A stretch of 64,000 nt of DNA from an uncultured Lachnospiraceae bacterium (GCA_947588675.1 CANPYY010000008.1:1-64000), one strand, 5' to 3'; shown: positions 1-8,660, numbered from the stretch's first letter. A program made the numbers and translations. Notes: generated by a model not told the origin, from the letters alone.

Positions 1-19
1 TAATTTTTCTCTGTTTCAT
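1..19 (-). CDS. Start of an unidentified gene, cut by the window edge
   Basis: Only the first six codons are visible, reading Met-Lys-Gln-Arg-Lys-Ile. The start is supported by a perfect AGGAGGT ribosome site at 26-32, six bases before the ATG. A TATAAT-like -10 element lies at 95-100 on the same strand, without a convincing -35, so the gene may have its own promoter in the 170-base gap behind the preceding gene. Nothing can be said about function. Confidence 0.55.
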
Positions 20-189
20 CTTTTTACCTCCTGAAAATTTTTTGGCAGCACGGGTACGGAAAGGGGTTTTCCATGCCACACTGCCTGTATTCTGATTATA
101 ATACATTTCCTCATTTTTAGACATTGCATTTTGATTAAATAACATTGAAAAATTGATTAAATCATCTGCCGACGCTATTTCTTATATTA

Positions 190-1131
190 TCATACCTTTT
201 TATATGTATATGTATTTCCATTTGCATCTTCTTCCTTAACAGTTATCTGATATAACTGATTTTTAAATTTTATATAGAATGACAGGTTAGAACCATATGG
301 AATGGAAATTGAGTCAGCGCCAAATCTGAAATACAACGTAGCATATTTATTTTTTTCAGAGTAAATTATTGTACTGATAAGGTCTACCCAATATCCTTCT
401 TCATCAAAATCGCCGAAATGAGCTTTAATGTTTCCATTTAATAATGCATATTCGCCGCCGGCACAATTGGCATTTGATAATTCAATATAATCAGCCGCTG
501 ATATTGCATCATAGTATGTATCTAATATAACGCCTACATAATTAGTTCTTTCTCCGTCTGCCCCAACAAGAGTAAAGTCCATAAAATAATACAAATCAAT
601 ATCGCCGCATAAAGTGCATATTCCGTTGTAATAGTTATGACCTTTCGCATTCTCTACAACCGTATTGCAATTACTGCATATCGCCGGCTGCACACATGTT
701 GCAGACTGAGGAACAGGATTATGCGGCATAAATCCTCCGATAACCGCTCCGCACGAGCAGGTTGCAAGGCTCGTACATGTCGCCTGCGAATAACTGTGTA
801 TATGATTTACCGTAATATTTGATTTAAGTTTCTTTTTACCAATCTTAGCAGTAATTTTTGCTTTTCCCGCCCTTAGCGCTTTAAATGAAGCCTGTTCTTT
901 CTTCTTACCGCTAATTTTTACAACTTTTACAACATCCGCATTACTACTGCTCCATTTAACCTTGCCGACAGCTTTTTTTACTTTAAGCTTAAAACTATCT
1001 CCCTCGTTTACTTTAACATTCTTTTTAGTAATCTTCATACCGGAAGCCTGAGTTTTTACGGGCTGCATAAAGCATACTGTCAATAATACAAAACAAATTG
1101 ATATCACAGTTGCAAATCTTATATTTTTCAT
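190..1131 (-). CDS. Secreted protein with Ig-like domain and Cys/His-rich repeats
   Basis: A 313-residue protein with a Sec signal peptide (about residues 1-29). Residues about 32-110 form a lysine-rich bacterial Ig-like (Big_2 type) domain containing GKVKWSSSN and ALRAGKAKITAKIGKKKL. A Cys/His-rich stretch follows (about 111-178) with three loosely repeated units of the form His-x-Tyr...Cys...Cys-x-Cys or Cys-x2-Cys, resembling zinc-ribbon-like repeats of Clostridia surface proteins. The C-terminal 130 residues are rich in Tyr and Asp and match no family I recognise. It has its own promoter (1162-1190) and an ATG at 1131 after AGGAG. I infer an extracellular or wall-associated protein. Metal binding is a guess from the cysteine spacing. 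Confidence 0.75.
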   Translation of the reverse strand: MKNIRFATVISICFVLLTVCFMQPVKTQASGMKITKKNVKVNEGDSFKLKVKKAVGKVKWSSSNADVVKVVKISGKKKEQASFKALRAGKAKITAKIGKKKLKSNITVNHIHSYSQATCTSLATCSCGAVIGGFMPHNPVPQSATCVQPAICSNCNTVVENAKGHNYYNGICTLCGDIDLYYFMDFTLVGADGERTNYVGVILDTYYDAISAADYIELSNANCAGGEYALLNGNIKAHFGDFDEEGYWVDLISTIIYSEKNKYATLYFRFGADSISIPYGSNLSFYIKFKNQLYQITVKEEDANGNTYTYKKV

Positions 1132-1161
1132 ACATTTTCTCCTTACGGTTTTATTTGTATT

Positions 1162-1190
1162 ATGATAGTATACTCAAAATTTTTCGTCAA
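1162..1190 (-). promoter_or_regulatory. Sigma-A type promoter of the Ig-like protein gene
   Basis: On the minus strand the -35 TTGACG (1185-1190) and -10 TATCAT (1162-1167) are separated by 17 bases. The predicted transcript starts about 25 bases before the ATG at 1131. Confidence 0.6.
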
Positions 1191-1237
1191 GTTAAATAGA
1201 TATTTAATAATTTTATCTTTTGTATCGCTTCCGCAGG

Positions 1238-2305
1238 TCACATCAATTCAATATCCACGTCCTTTAACAGGCTGTTTTTATATCTTTGGGCAGTACCTTC
1301 GTCAAATACATATATTCTGTGTAAAAGCACATACATCTTTTCGCCCACCGATATGCTTCTTCGTTCAAGCGAACGGTTTGTAACAAGTCTTACATCGCCA
1401 ACTTTCAACGTAACTTCAAGATAACTTCCCCGAAATTCAATTTTTTCTATAACGCCTTCCTCCGCAGCAGGTATCAAATCATGAAATTTCTTATTATCGC
1501 TCTTAAACGCCTCTACAAATTCAGGACGTACAATCACTTTTTTCCCCTTTTCTATTTCCTCAAATCCTTTAAATCCCGATAAGTCTGAAAGTACGATTGA
1601 AGTTCCTATAAAATTAGCTACAAAAGGAGTTTCCGGATGTTTATATATCTCGGAAGGCGTCCCCATCTGCTCAAGGTTTCCCTCATTTATAATAATGATA
1701 TCATCTGCAACCTCTACTGCTTCTTCCTGGTCATGTGTAACAAATATGCTTGTTATGCCAACCTTCCGAATCATTTCTTTAAGCCAGCTCCTGAGCTCCT
1801 TTCTTACCTTTGCATCAATAGCCGCAAACGGTTCGTCAAGAAGAAGAAGTTGCGGGTTTGGCGCGATTGCCCTTGCAAACGCCACCCTTTGGCGCTGTCC
1901 GCCGGAAAGCTGGTCCGGGTATCTCTTTTCAAGTCCGCAAAGACCTATAAGCGATATCATCTCCATAACCCTTTCATGAACCTTTTCCTTACTCATTTTC
2001 TGAACTTTAAGCCCAAATGCAATATTATCATACACTGTCATATATCTGAAAAGAGCATAATTCTGAAATACAAAACCTATACCCCTTTTACTTGCCGGAA
2101 TGTCGTTTATAACCTTTCCTTCAATTATGACATCTCCCTCATCCTGCGTTTCAAGTCCTGCAAGTATACGCAGTATCGTCGTTTTTCCGCTTCCGCTCGG
2201 TCCTAAAAGCGCTACAAGCTTTCCTTTCTCAATATCAAAACTTATATTCTTTGCCGCCTCATAGTTTCCGAATTTTTTACATATCCCTTTCATTTCTACA
2301 TACAT
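1238..2305 (-). CDS. cysA: Sulfate/thiosulfate ABC importer, ATP-binding subunit
   Basis: The ATPase that powers sulfate or thiosulfate import through the CysT/CysW channel. About 355 residues: a complete ABC domain with Walker A GPSGSGKT, Q-loop, signature LSGGQRQR, Walker B LLLLDEP and switch His (FVTHDQEEA), then a C-terminal regulatory TOBE-like domain. The ATG at 2305 is preferred because the GGAGGG ribosome site sits eight bases before it; an in-frame TTG at 2320 lies upstream of that site's useful distance. It is the last gene of a four-gene operon and starts 17 bases after cysW. The family also includes molybdate and phosphate importers, but the order sbp-cysT-cysW-cysA supports sulfate/thiosulfate. 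Confidence 0.92.
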   Translation of the reverse strand: MYVEMKGICKKFGNYEAAKNISFDIEKGKLVALLGPSGSGKTTILRILAGLETQDEGDVIIEGKVINDIPASKRGIGFVFQNYALFRYMTVYDNIAFGLKVQKMSKEKVHERVMEMISLIGLCGLEKRYPDQLSGGQRQRVAFARAIAPNPQLLLLDEPFAAIDAKVRKELRSWLKEMIRKVGITSIFVTHDQEEAVEVADDIIIINEGNLEQMGTPSEIYKHPETPFVANFIGTSIVLSDLSGFKGFEEIEKGKKVIVRPEFVEAFKSDNKKFHDLIPAAEEGVIEKIEFRGSYLEVTLKVGDVRLVTNRSLERRSISVGEKMYVLLHRIYVFDEGTAQRYKNSLLKDVDIELM

Positions 2306-2322
2306 GGTTAATCCCTCCAAAA

Positions 2323-3168
2323 TTATACGGACTTTTTACTCTTTCCACGATACTCAACGATATTTTTCAGTATCAGTACAATTACCGCCATTCCTACTAA
2401 AAGCGAAGATACTGCAAATGCCTGTGTAATAGAATCTGCCGTACCCGACATATACAGCGCATCCACTTCAAGCGGAAGCGTAAAAGTCTTACCTCTTGCT
2501 TTTGATACCGCATACACCGCGCCAAATTCGCCGAACGCCCTTGCCGTACACAAAATCATACCATACACAAGTCCCCATTTTATATGCGGAAATGTTACTT
2601 TTCTGAAAATTGTCATTCCCGACGCTCCCATAAGGGCCGCCGCTTCTTCTTCAGTCCTTCCCTGCGCATGAAGTATAGGGATAATTTCACGCGATATAAA
2701 TGGAAATGTTACAAATATCGTAGCCAGTACAACCGCAGGCACCGAAAATACAAGCACAATATCGGTTCCAAGCGCATTATTTATTCCATCTATAACAGGT
2801 TTTGCCCATCCGCTTCTTCCAAAGGTCATAATAAATGCAAGTCCCGCAATTACCGGCGATATTGAAAACGGAATATCTATAAGTGTTGACAAAATATTTT
2901 TACCCTTAAAATCAAACTTTGTCACCTGCCATGCCATAATAATGCCGAGTATTGTGTTGACCGTAAGGGCTATCACCGTAGCAATAAGCGTAACCCTTAA
3001 TGCCGACAATGTATTTTTTGCCGTAAGAGCCGTTTTATATGTTTCAAGCCCATCCTTTAATGCACGGTAAATAACTTCCACCATAGGCAGTACAAGCATA
3101 AACAATAAAAATATAACCGTTATTCCAATCAATAACCATTTTACAATTTTTTCCCTGCTTCTTTTCAT
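2323..3168 (-). CDS. cysW: Sulfate/thiosulfate ABC importer, permease CysW
   Basis: A 281-residue inner-membrane permease with about six membrane segments, the first at residues 10-34. The conserved EAA loop that docks on the ATPase is visible around residues 170-205 (EEEAAALMGASGMTIFRKV). Together with CysT it forms the import channel. ATG at 3168 follows GGAGGT by six bases. It lies between cysT (18-base gap) and cysA (17-base gap), so the whole set should be one transcript. The length and EAA motif are typical of CysW. Confidence 0.9.
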   Translation of the reverse strand: MKRSREKIVKWLLIGITVIFLLFMLVLPMVEVIYRALKDGLETYKTALTAKNTLSALRVTLIATVIALTVNTILGIIMAWQVTKFDFKGKNILSTLIDIPFSISPVIAGLAFIMTFGRSGWAKPVIDGINNALGTDIVLVFSVPAVVLATIFVTFPFISREIIPILHAQGRTEEEAAALMGASGMTIFRKVTFPHIKWGLVYGMILCTARAFGEFGAVYAVSKARGKTFTLPLEVDALYMSGTADSITQAFAVSSLLVGMAVIVLILKNIVEYRGKSKKSV

Positions 3169-3186
3169 TCACTTACCTCCCTGCCA

Positions 3187-4035
3187 TCATGCGCTTGTCC
3201 GTTTACTTGCAACATGCTGTACTATATTTATGGCAAAAAGCATTATAAAGGATATGATAAGAAGTATTAATGCTATTGCCGCCGCCCCTTCATAATCTAC
3301 ATTTCCGGAATTAAGCTTCTGCATTATGATGTATGAAACTACCTGCGTCTTATTTTTTTCACTGTTACCTGAAATATATATTACACTGCCATACTCTCCT
3401 ATACCCCTCGCAAGCGCAAGGCCAAATCCTGTAAGCAGCGGAGGCATTATTTCAGGGAAAATTATTTTTCTGAATATTACAGCCCTGGACGCCCCCAGCA
3501 TCAACCCTGCTTCCTCGCAGGATTTCGGCAGCTTTTCAAGAACCGGCTGTATAGCTCTTACCACAAAAGGAATGCCTATAAATACCATTGCAATAATAAT
3601 TCCTATTTTTGTGTATGCCGCTTTTATTCCGATTCTTTCAAGCGCCTTTCCCAAAAATCCATTGTCGGAATACATTTTAGTAAGCGTAATACCTGCAACT
3701 GCAGTCGGAAGCGCAAACGGAAGCTCTATTATTCCATCTATAAAACGTTTTCCAAAAAAATCATATCTTACAAGCACCCACGCAATCATTACTCCAAACA
3801 CTGCATTTATAACTGCTGCAACAAACGCGCATCCTATACTTGTAGCAAATGCGTTTACCACACCCGGCTTTGTAATAAGCTTTACAAATTCGAAAGGCGA
3901 CATTTTAAATGAATACGCCATCACTGATGCCAGTGGAATAAGGATAAGAATAGACAACATTGAAACCGTAATTCCCATTGTTATTCCAAATCCGGGAATA
4001 ACTACCTTCCCTTTCCTTCTGCCTGCTTTTTTCAA
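3187..4035 (-). CDS. cysT: Sulfate/thiosulfate ABC importer, permease CysT
   Basis: The second channel subunit (also called CysU), 282 residues with about six hydrophobic segments. The EAA docking loop reads CEEAGLMLGASRAVIFRKI near residues 175-193. The start is a TTG at 4035, eight bases after AGGAGG; no ATG with a ribosome site is available nearby. It starts 36 bases after the sbp stop codon. CysT and CysW in this window are recognisably related but distinct, as expected for a heterodimeric permease. Confidence 0.9.
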   Translation of the reverse strand: MKKAGRRKGKVVIPGFGITMGITVSMLSILILIPLASVMAYSFKMSPFEFVKLITKPGVVNAFATSIGCAFVAAVINAVFGVMIAWVLVRYDFFGKRFIDGIIELPFALPTAVAGITLTKMYSDNGFLGKALERIGIKAAYTKIGIIIAMVFIGIPFVVRAIQPVLEKLPKSCEEAGLMLGASRAVIFRKIIFPEIMPPLLTGFGLALARGIGEYGSVIYISGNSEKNKTQVVSYIIMQKLNSGNVDYEGAAAIALILLIISFIMLFAINIVQHVASKRTSA

Positions 4036-4071
4036 TAATACTGCCTCCTGTTCCTGTCCTGTTTAAATTAT

Positions 4072-5112
4072 TTACTGTTGATATATTTCATCAAAAATTG
4101 CGCCGTCTGCAAAGAAATCGGCATACGCTTTATCCCATCCGCCAAAATCATCAATTGTGCACAAATTAACCGAAAGATCAAATGTATCTGCAAATTCATT
4201 TAATATTGTTTCATTGGACGGACGATAATAATTTTCACCTATTATCCTCTGAGCATCGTCCGTATACAGATATTCAAGATATTCCTTTGCAACATCTGCA
4301 GTATTATTCTTTTCTACATTTTCATCCACAATTGCCACTGACGGTTCTGCAAGTATGCTTATACTTGGCGTTACAATTTCATACTCGCCCGGATACTGTT
4401 CAAGCGCCAAAAGCGCTTCATTTTCCCATGCAAGAAGCACATCGCCCTGTCCATTCTCAACAAAAGTAGTAGTAGCTCCTCTTGCTCCGGAATCCATCAC
4501 TATTACATTATTATATAATTTGGCGACAAAATCTTTCATCAGTTCTTCATCGCCATTATACTTTTTATCTGCATAATCCCATGCTGCAAGGAAGTTCCAG
4601 CATGCTCCTCCTGATGATTTCGGGTCCGGCGTAATAACTTCTATACCATCTTTTATCAAATCATCCCAATCGTGAATACCCTTTTCATTACCGCTTCTTA
4701 CAAGAAAAACAATCGTAGATGTGTACGGAGATGAATTTGAAGGGAACTCATCCAGCCATCCCGCATCAATCATACCCGCATCTTCAATAGAAGTAATATC
4801 ATGCGCCAGCGCAAGTGTAACAACATCTGCGTCATTTCCCTCGATAACAGACCTCGCCTGCGAACCTGAACCGCCATGGGATTGTACTATTTCAATATCT
4901 TTTCCGGTTTCTTCTTTGTAATGCGCAGCAAACAATTCATTATACGCTGTGTAAAGTTCTCTCGTCGGGTCATATGAAACATTTGTAATTGTAATACTGC
5001 CGCTATCCTGTCCTTCATTGCTTCCGCCGCATCCTGTAAAAATTCCCATCGACAAAACAACTGTCAACAAAATAGCTGTTACTTTTCCTGCAAAATATTT
5101 TCCCTTATTCAT
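4072..5112 (-). CDS. sbp: Sulfate-binding lipoprotein of the ABC importer
   Basis: A 346-residue extracellular solute-binding protein. The signal peptide ends in a lipobox (GIFTGCGGS, Cys about residue 28), so it should be lipid-anchored. Family features include SYDPTRELY near the N terminus and the GGSGSQARSV and DPKSSGGACWNF segments of sulfate/thiosulfate-binding proteins. The first gene of the operon, it has ATG at 5112 after GGAGGAG. The untranslated leader carries a perfect 14-base palindrome (5130-5143) just upstream of the ribosome site, so control by the divergent LacI-type regulator is likely. Thiosulfate or another oxyanion cannot be excluded as ligand. Confidence 0.9.
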   Translation of the reverse strand: MNKGKYFAGKVTAILLTVVLSMGIFTGCGGSNEGQDSGSITITNVSYDPTRELYTAYNELFAAHYKEETGKDIEIVQSHGGSGSQARSVIEGNDADVVTLALAHDITSIEDAGMIDAGWLDEFPSNSSPYTSTIVFLVRSGNEKGIHDWDDLIKDGIEVITPDPKSSGGACWNFLAAWDYADKKYNGDEELMKDFVAKLYNNVIVMDSGARGATTTFVENGQGDVLLAWENEALLALEQYPGEYEIVTPSISILAEPSVAIVDENVEKNNTADVAKEYLEYLYTDDAQRIIGENYYRPSNETILNEFADTFDLSVNLCTIDDFGGWDKAYADFFADGAIFDEIYQQ

Positions 5113-5129
5113 TTTAGCTCCTCCTTTTT

Positions 5130-5143
5130 CGCAAACGTTTGCG
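5130..5143. promoter_or_regulatory. LacI/CcpA-type operator, site 1
   Basis: CGCAAACGTTTGCG is a perfect 14-base palindrome with the central CG typical of LacI/GalR-family operators. It lies between the predicted sbp transcription start and the ribosome site. A regulator bound here would block elongation or promoter clearance. Confidence 0.75.
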
Positions 5144-5200
5144 TATAGTTTTTTGTTGACTTTTTCAGTAAAATAGCTTATATTTTACTTATATGGATAG

Positions 5201-5229
5201 AGTGTAACTCCTGTTTCAAAAATTTTCAA
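5201..5229 (-). promoter_or_regulatory. Promoter of the sulfate importer operon
   Basis: On the minus strand TTGAAA (5224-5229) and TACACT (5201-5206) are spaced by 17 bases. Operator site 2 lies immediately upstream of the -35 and operator site 1 about 60 bases downstream of the -10, so the promoter is bracketed by both palindromes. Confidence 0.5.
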
Positions 5230-5239
5230 CACGTTTTTA

Positions 5240-5253
5240 TGCAAACGTTTTCT
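5240..5253. promoter_or_regulatory. LacI/CcpA-type operator, site 2
   Basis: TGCAAACGTTTTCT shares the GCAAACGTTT core with site 1 and is centred 110 bases from it. It lies 51 bases before the start codon of the divergent lacI-type gene, so it could also serve autoregulation. Confidence 0.6.
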
Positions 5254-5304
5254 TATGTGACGCCATAACATTATACCGTTATGTATTTAATTTGGAGGTT
5301 AATT

Positions 5305-6297
5305 ATGTCTTTAAAAAAAATTGCAGAAATGGTAAACGTATCGCCATCTACAGTATCAAGGGTACTCAACAACAAATCCTCAACCTGCGCTTCAAAAGAA
5401 GTTAAAGATAAAATTTTTGAAGCCGCACGCAAGATTGGATACCATCCAAACGAAAATGCCAGGAATCTTCGTACTTTAACGTCAGAAACAAAACCCAAAC
5501 TTCATGTAAGCATTGTACTTGCGCGCATACAGACCCTGAAAGCCGACCCGTTTTTTTACGAGCTGTTCCGCGAACTTGAAATCGCATTGTTTAAGAATAA
5601 TATTACAATTGACCACGTTATTTATTCAAAAGAAACGTTTGACGAAAATATATCTGAATCAAACGGCGTAATCCTTCTGGGACGCTGCTCGCAAAAATTA
5701 TTTTCCCGGATTACCGCCGCGAACAAAAATGTAGTTGCAATCTGGCGGAACAGTATGGATTTTAAAGTAGACGAAGTAGTATGCGACGGTGAAAAAGCCG
5801 CTGAACTTGCAATGAACCATCTCATATCCCTTGGCCACAGAAATATTGCATATATCGGCGACTGTTCTTATGAAAACCGTTATGTAGGCTACTGCCATTC
5901 CCTGATTGAACATAACATACCAATAAATTACGAATGGATAAAACAGACTAATCAGACCGGCGAAAGCGGACGCGCGGCATTTTACGAACTTATCGAACAT
6001 TCAGAAGGTTTTTCGGCAGTTTTCTGCGCAAATGACATTACTGCAATAAGCGTACTTGATGTACTTCACAAAGAGAGAAGAAAAATTAAAGATAAAATAT
6101 CGGTTATTTCTATAGATAACATCGAGGAAAGCCAGGATACTTCACCTTTTCTTACAACGATAAACATCCCCCGTAAAGAAATGGCGCACATGGCCGTCAC
6201 CCTTCTTATGGACAGAATCAATAAAAATCATTCAGAAATCGTTAGGATAGAATTTCCCTGCAGGATTATTAACCGAAACAGTTGTTTCCCTGTGTAA
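5305..6297 (+). CDS. LacI/GalR-family transcriptional regulator
   Basis: A 330-residue repressor-type regulator. An N-terminal lambda-type helix-turn-helix (residues about 3-25, KKIAEMVNVSPSTVSRVLNN) and hinge helix are followed by a periplasmic-binding-protein-like sensor domain (about 60-330) with the GHRNIAYIGD and FCANDITAI motifs. The start is the ATG at 5305 after TTTGGAGG; an in-frame ATG at 5281 has no ribosome site. It is divergent from the sulfate importer and convergent with the GH43 gene. Two LacI-style palindromes lie in the shared promoter region. Members usually sense sugars or sugar phosphates; here the arrangement points to control of sulfate uptake. The ligand is unknown. 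Confidence 0.88.
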   Translation: MSLKKIAEMVNVSPSTVSRVLNNKSSTCASKEVKDKIFEAARKIGYHPNENARNLRTLTSETKPKLHVSIVLARIQTLKADPFFYELFRELEIALFKNNITIDHVIYSKETFDENISESNGVILLGRCSQKLFSRITAANKNVVAIWRNSMDFKVDEVVCDGEKAAELAMNHLISLGHRNIAYIGDCSYENRYVGYCHSLIEHNIPINYEWIKQTNQTGESGRAAFYELIEHSEGFSAVFCANDITAISVLDVLHKERRKIKDKISVISIDNIEESQDTSPFLTTINIPRKEMAHMAVTLLMDRINKNHSEIVRIEFPCRIINRNSCFPV

Positions 6298-6320
6298 ATA
6301 ACATTTACACAGGGAAACAA
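6282..6320. terminator. Bidirectional terminator between regulator and GH43 genes
   Basis: A perfect 17-base-pair stem (6282-6298 with 6304-6320) and a five-base loop. The stop codon of the regulator gene (6295-6297) lies inside the left arm. An A-rich left flank and T-containing right flank allow use from both strands. Confidence 0.85.
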
Positions 6321-6323
6321 AAT

Positions 6324-8600
6324 TTACTTCTTAATTTTAATTGTAATCGCTCCTTTAACCTTTCCAACCTTAGCGGTAACTTTAACTTTTCCTGCTTTAA
6401 TCGCTTTAAGTTTTACGGTCTTCTTTTTGGCATTTGTAAGTTTTGCAAGTTTTTTCTTATTTACGCTCCACTTAACCTTTCCTTTAACTCCCTTTAATTC
6501 TGCGGTCAGTTTAATGCTTTTTCCTGCCTTAACCGTTTTCTTACCTTTTATTTTTATTGATTGTTTAACTTCAGAAGCGGTTGTTCCGGCTGTCTGCCCT
6601 GCATTACCGTTTCCGTTTCCGGTCGCGGACGTTGTATTATTTGTATTATTATTATTGTTTCCACCGGAATTATCCTGATTTACTGTATTATTACCATTGT
6701 TACTGTTACTATTATTATCAGGTTCCTGCGCTTTTTCCTTTTTGGTAAACTGCCATGTGTCCAGATTAAAAAGTTTTGCACCGCTTTGTCCGGCACCAAT
6801 CATATACAGGTCGTGAATACCTTTTATATCCTCGGTTATATCAATCTGAAATTCCTGATATGTGTTTGTGCTTCCCGTATCGGTAATATTTACCGTACCG
6901 ATAAATTTTGCTTCGTCTGTACCATAGTCCAGCCACAGTTCAAGATTACCTGACACCGTATCGCTTTCAGGATTAAATATTTCTATTCCGTTATCGTCAT
7001 ACACCGGGTTTTCCAAAGGAGTTCCCACACCGCATGCTGCATATACTTTAAATCCGGTTACATCCTCATCTCCAAAGTCAACATTCGCAACCTTAATATA
7101 ATCTCCGTCGTCAATATCGCAAACAGCTACGCCATAACGCGCCGCTGACTGCCAGAAAGCTTCCTTGCCCGTTACGGGGTCTGTTTCAGTATAAGCTTCT
7201 TTCGCCTTTGTCTTAACTCCAAGTCCCGTACCGTTAAATCCGCCTTCCGCCCCTGCAAGGTTCGATGTCCAGCAGATTGTTTCCGCCTCATTTATTTCAT
7301 ACGGATTAAAAGTATCTACAGGCTCTACTGAGAAAAACGGCGTTCCTTTCGTCGTATCTTCTATACCCTGGCACAGAAGCGCTGCAACATTATCGTCCGT
7401 CTCTTTTACGATAAGGTTATTTTCATCATAGAAAAATTCCTTAACGCATACCGAGCGGTCTGAACCTGTTCCGCCGACAAGCATTTCATTAAGGTAGAAA
7501 AGATAATTATGCCCCTTAAACTCCGCTACTCCCGGATGTATGCACGAATATCCGTTTTCCCTGTCCATTACAAGTCCCCTGTACGTCCACGGTCCAATCG
7601 GCGTAGGAGCGCTTGAATACTCTACTGTTTCACCGGGAATACGTCCGCCTACAAAGAACAGGAAGTAATCGTCCGTACCTTCTTTTCCGTCGTCATGTTT
7701 GGTAAGCCATGGTCCTTCTTCAAAAGCGCATCTTTTTTCATTCAGCTCATCGGCGCTTTCCATAGGAAATTTATTTTTATCCTTATCTATATTGTTTTTA
7801 CCCTGCGTAGGTTCTCCAAAAGCTTCATATCCCTCATCTCCAAATATCTGGAAACTGTGAAGACCCGGTCTTACCTCTCCGAGTATCCTGTTATCAGCGT
7901 TTGAAAATCTCGAATCAATTTTTCCTTCCTCGTCGGAAATCACTCCGTCGCCATCCGTATCAGGGTCTACATCCAGCAAATCATTCGTCAGCTTGCAATA
8001 ACGAAGATACGGATTGCCCCAGTAAAGATATATGTCATAATTCGCAACATCATCTGGTCTTCCATGATCCTCAATATATACTGCGGGGTCGATATTTCCG
8101 CCTCCCCAGTCGCCGTCAATAAGATATTTGCCCGGCGTTGCATCTTCAAACGGACCCCATGGATTTTCTGATACTGCTACGTCAATTTTCGTTCCGTTAA
8201 ACGGAGCAAAAAGATAATATCTGTCTTCCCAGCGTCCTCCTTCTACCTGTACGGGTATTTTAACAACATGCTGAGCCCATGCGCGCCAGTTGCCTGTCCC
8301 GTCAAAAGTTTCCGGATGAGCTATCTGTCCATGGTCAGTCCAGTTCACCATATCCTTTGATGAAAAGCACCTCCACTCATTCATAAGGCTCCAGTCATCC
8401 GATTTCGTTTCCCTTCTTTCATCATGTGTTGTATACACATATATAGTATCTCCAACAACCAGCGGTGAAGGGTCTGCGGTATAAATAGTCTGTACTATAG
8501 GATTTTCAGCTTTGACAGATACCTGCGGCATGTATATACCGCCACAGCACAGCGCCAATGCCGTACAAACTGCAATTATTGATTTTATATACTTTTTCAT
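6324..8600 (-). CDS. Secreted GH43-family glycosidase with carbohydrate-binding and Ig-like domains
   Basis: A 758-residue extracellular enzyme, probably an arabinofuranosidase or xylosidase acting on arabinoxylan. Signal peptide at residues 1-31. The GH43 five-bladed propeller spans about 32-420, with the three acidic residues in plausible places: base Asp in YTADPSPLV, modulator Asp in GNIDPAVYIED and acid Glu in AFEEGPWL. A CBM6-like module (about 425-600, starting YEINEAETICW) follows, then an Asn/Gly/Thr-rich linker (about 605-665) and a C-terminal lysine-rich Ig-like domain (about 670-758). ATG at 8600 follows GGAGG. It has a strong promoter with an embedded palindrome (8632-8660). The exact substrate cannot be read from sequence alone. 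Confidence 0.85.
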   Translation of the reverse strand: MKKYIKSIIAVCTALALCCGGIYMPQVSVKAENPIVQTIYTADPSPLVVGDTIYVYTTHDERRETKSDDWSLMNEWRCFSSKDMVNWTDHGQIAHPETFDGTGNWRAWAQHVVKIPVQVEGGRWEDRYYLFAPFNGTKIDVAVSENPWGPFEDATPGKYLIDGDWGGGNIDPAVYIEDHGRPDDVANYDIYLYWGNPYLRYCKLTNDLLDVDPDTDGDGVISDEEGKIDSRFSNADNRILGEVRPGLHSFQIFGDEGYEAFGEPTQGKNNIDKDKNKFPMESADELNEKRCAFEEGPWLTKHDDGKEGTDDYFLFFVGGRIPGETVEYSSAPTPIGPWTYRGLVMDRENGYSCIHPGVAEFKGHNYLFYLNEMLVGGTGSDRSVCVKEFFYDENNLIVKETDDNVAALLCQGIEDTTKGTPFFSVEPVDTFNPYEINEAETICWTSNLAGAEGGFNGTGLGVKTKAKEAYTETDPVTGKEAFWQSAARYGVAVCDIDDGDYIKVANVDFGDEDVTGFKVYAACGVGTPLENPVYDDNGIEIFNPESDTVSGNLELWLDYGTDEAKFIGTVNITDTGSTNTYQEFQIDITEDIKGIHDLYMIGAGQSGAKLFNLDTWQFTKKEKAQEPDNNSNSNNGNNTVNQDNSGGNNNNNTNNTTSATGNGNGNAGQTAGTTASEVKQSIKIKGKKTVKAGKSIKLTAELKGVKGKVKWSVNKKKLAKLTNAKKKTVKLKAIKAGKVKVTAKVGKVKGAITIKIKK

Positions 8601-8631
8601 AAAACCCTGCCTCCTCTTAATTTATACCGAT

Positions 8632-8660
8632 ATTATATTTGCTTGACAGCAAATTCTCAA
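8632..8660 (-). promoter_or_regulatory. GH43 promoter with a palindrome in its spacer
   Basis: On the minus strand TTGAGA (8655-8660), 17 bases, then a perfect TATAAT (8632-8637). The spacer is almost filled by the inverted repeat ATTTGCT-TGAC-AGCAAAT (8637-8654). A protein bound here would occlude the polymerase, so this is a candidate operator for the neighbouring AraC-type or another regulator. Confidence 0.7.

Noticed and set aside
3326..4066. Open frame of 246 codons on the plus strand
   Set aside because: It lies opposite cysT, has no ribosome site, and its Ile/Pro/Ser-rich protein is the usual shadow of a membrane-protein gene.
5402..6000. Small minus-strand frames under the LacI-type gene
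   Set aside because: No ribosome sites and no family resemblance; the plus-strand gene explains the sequence.
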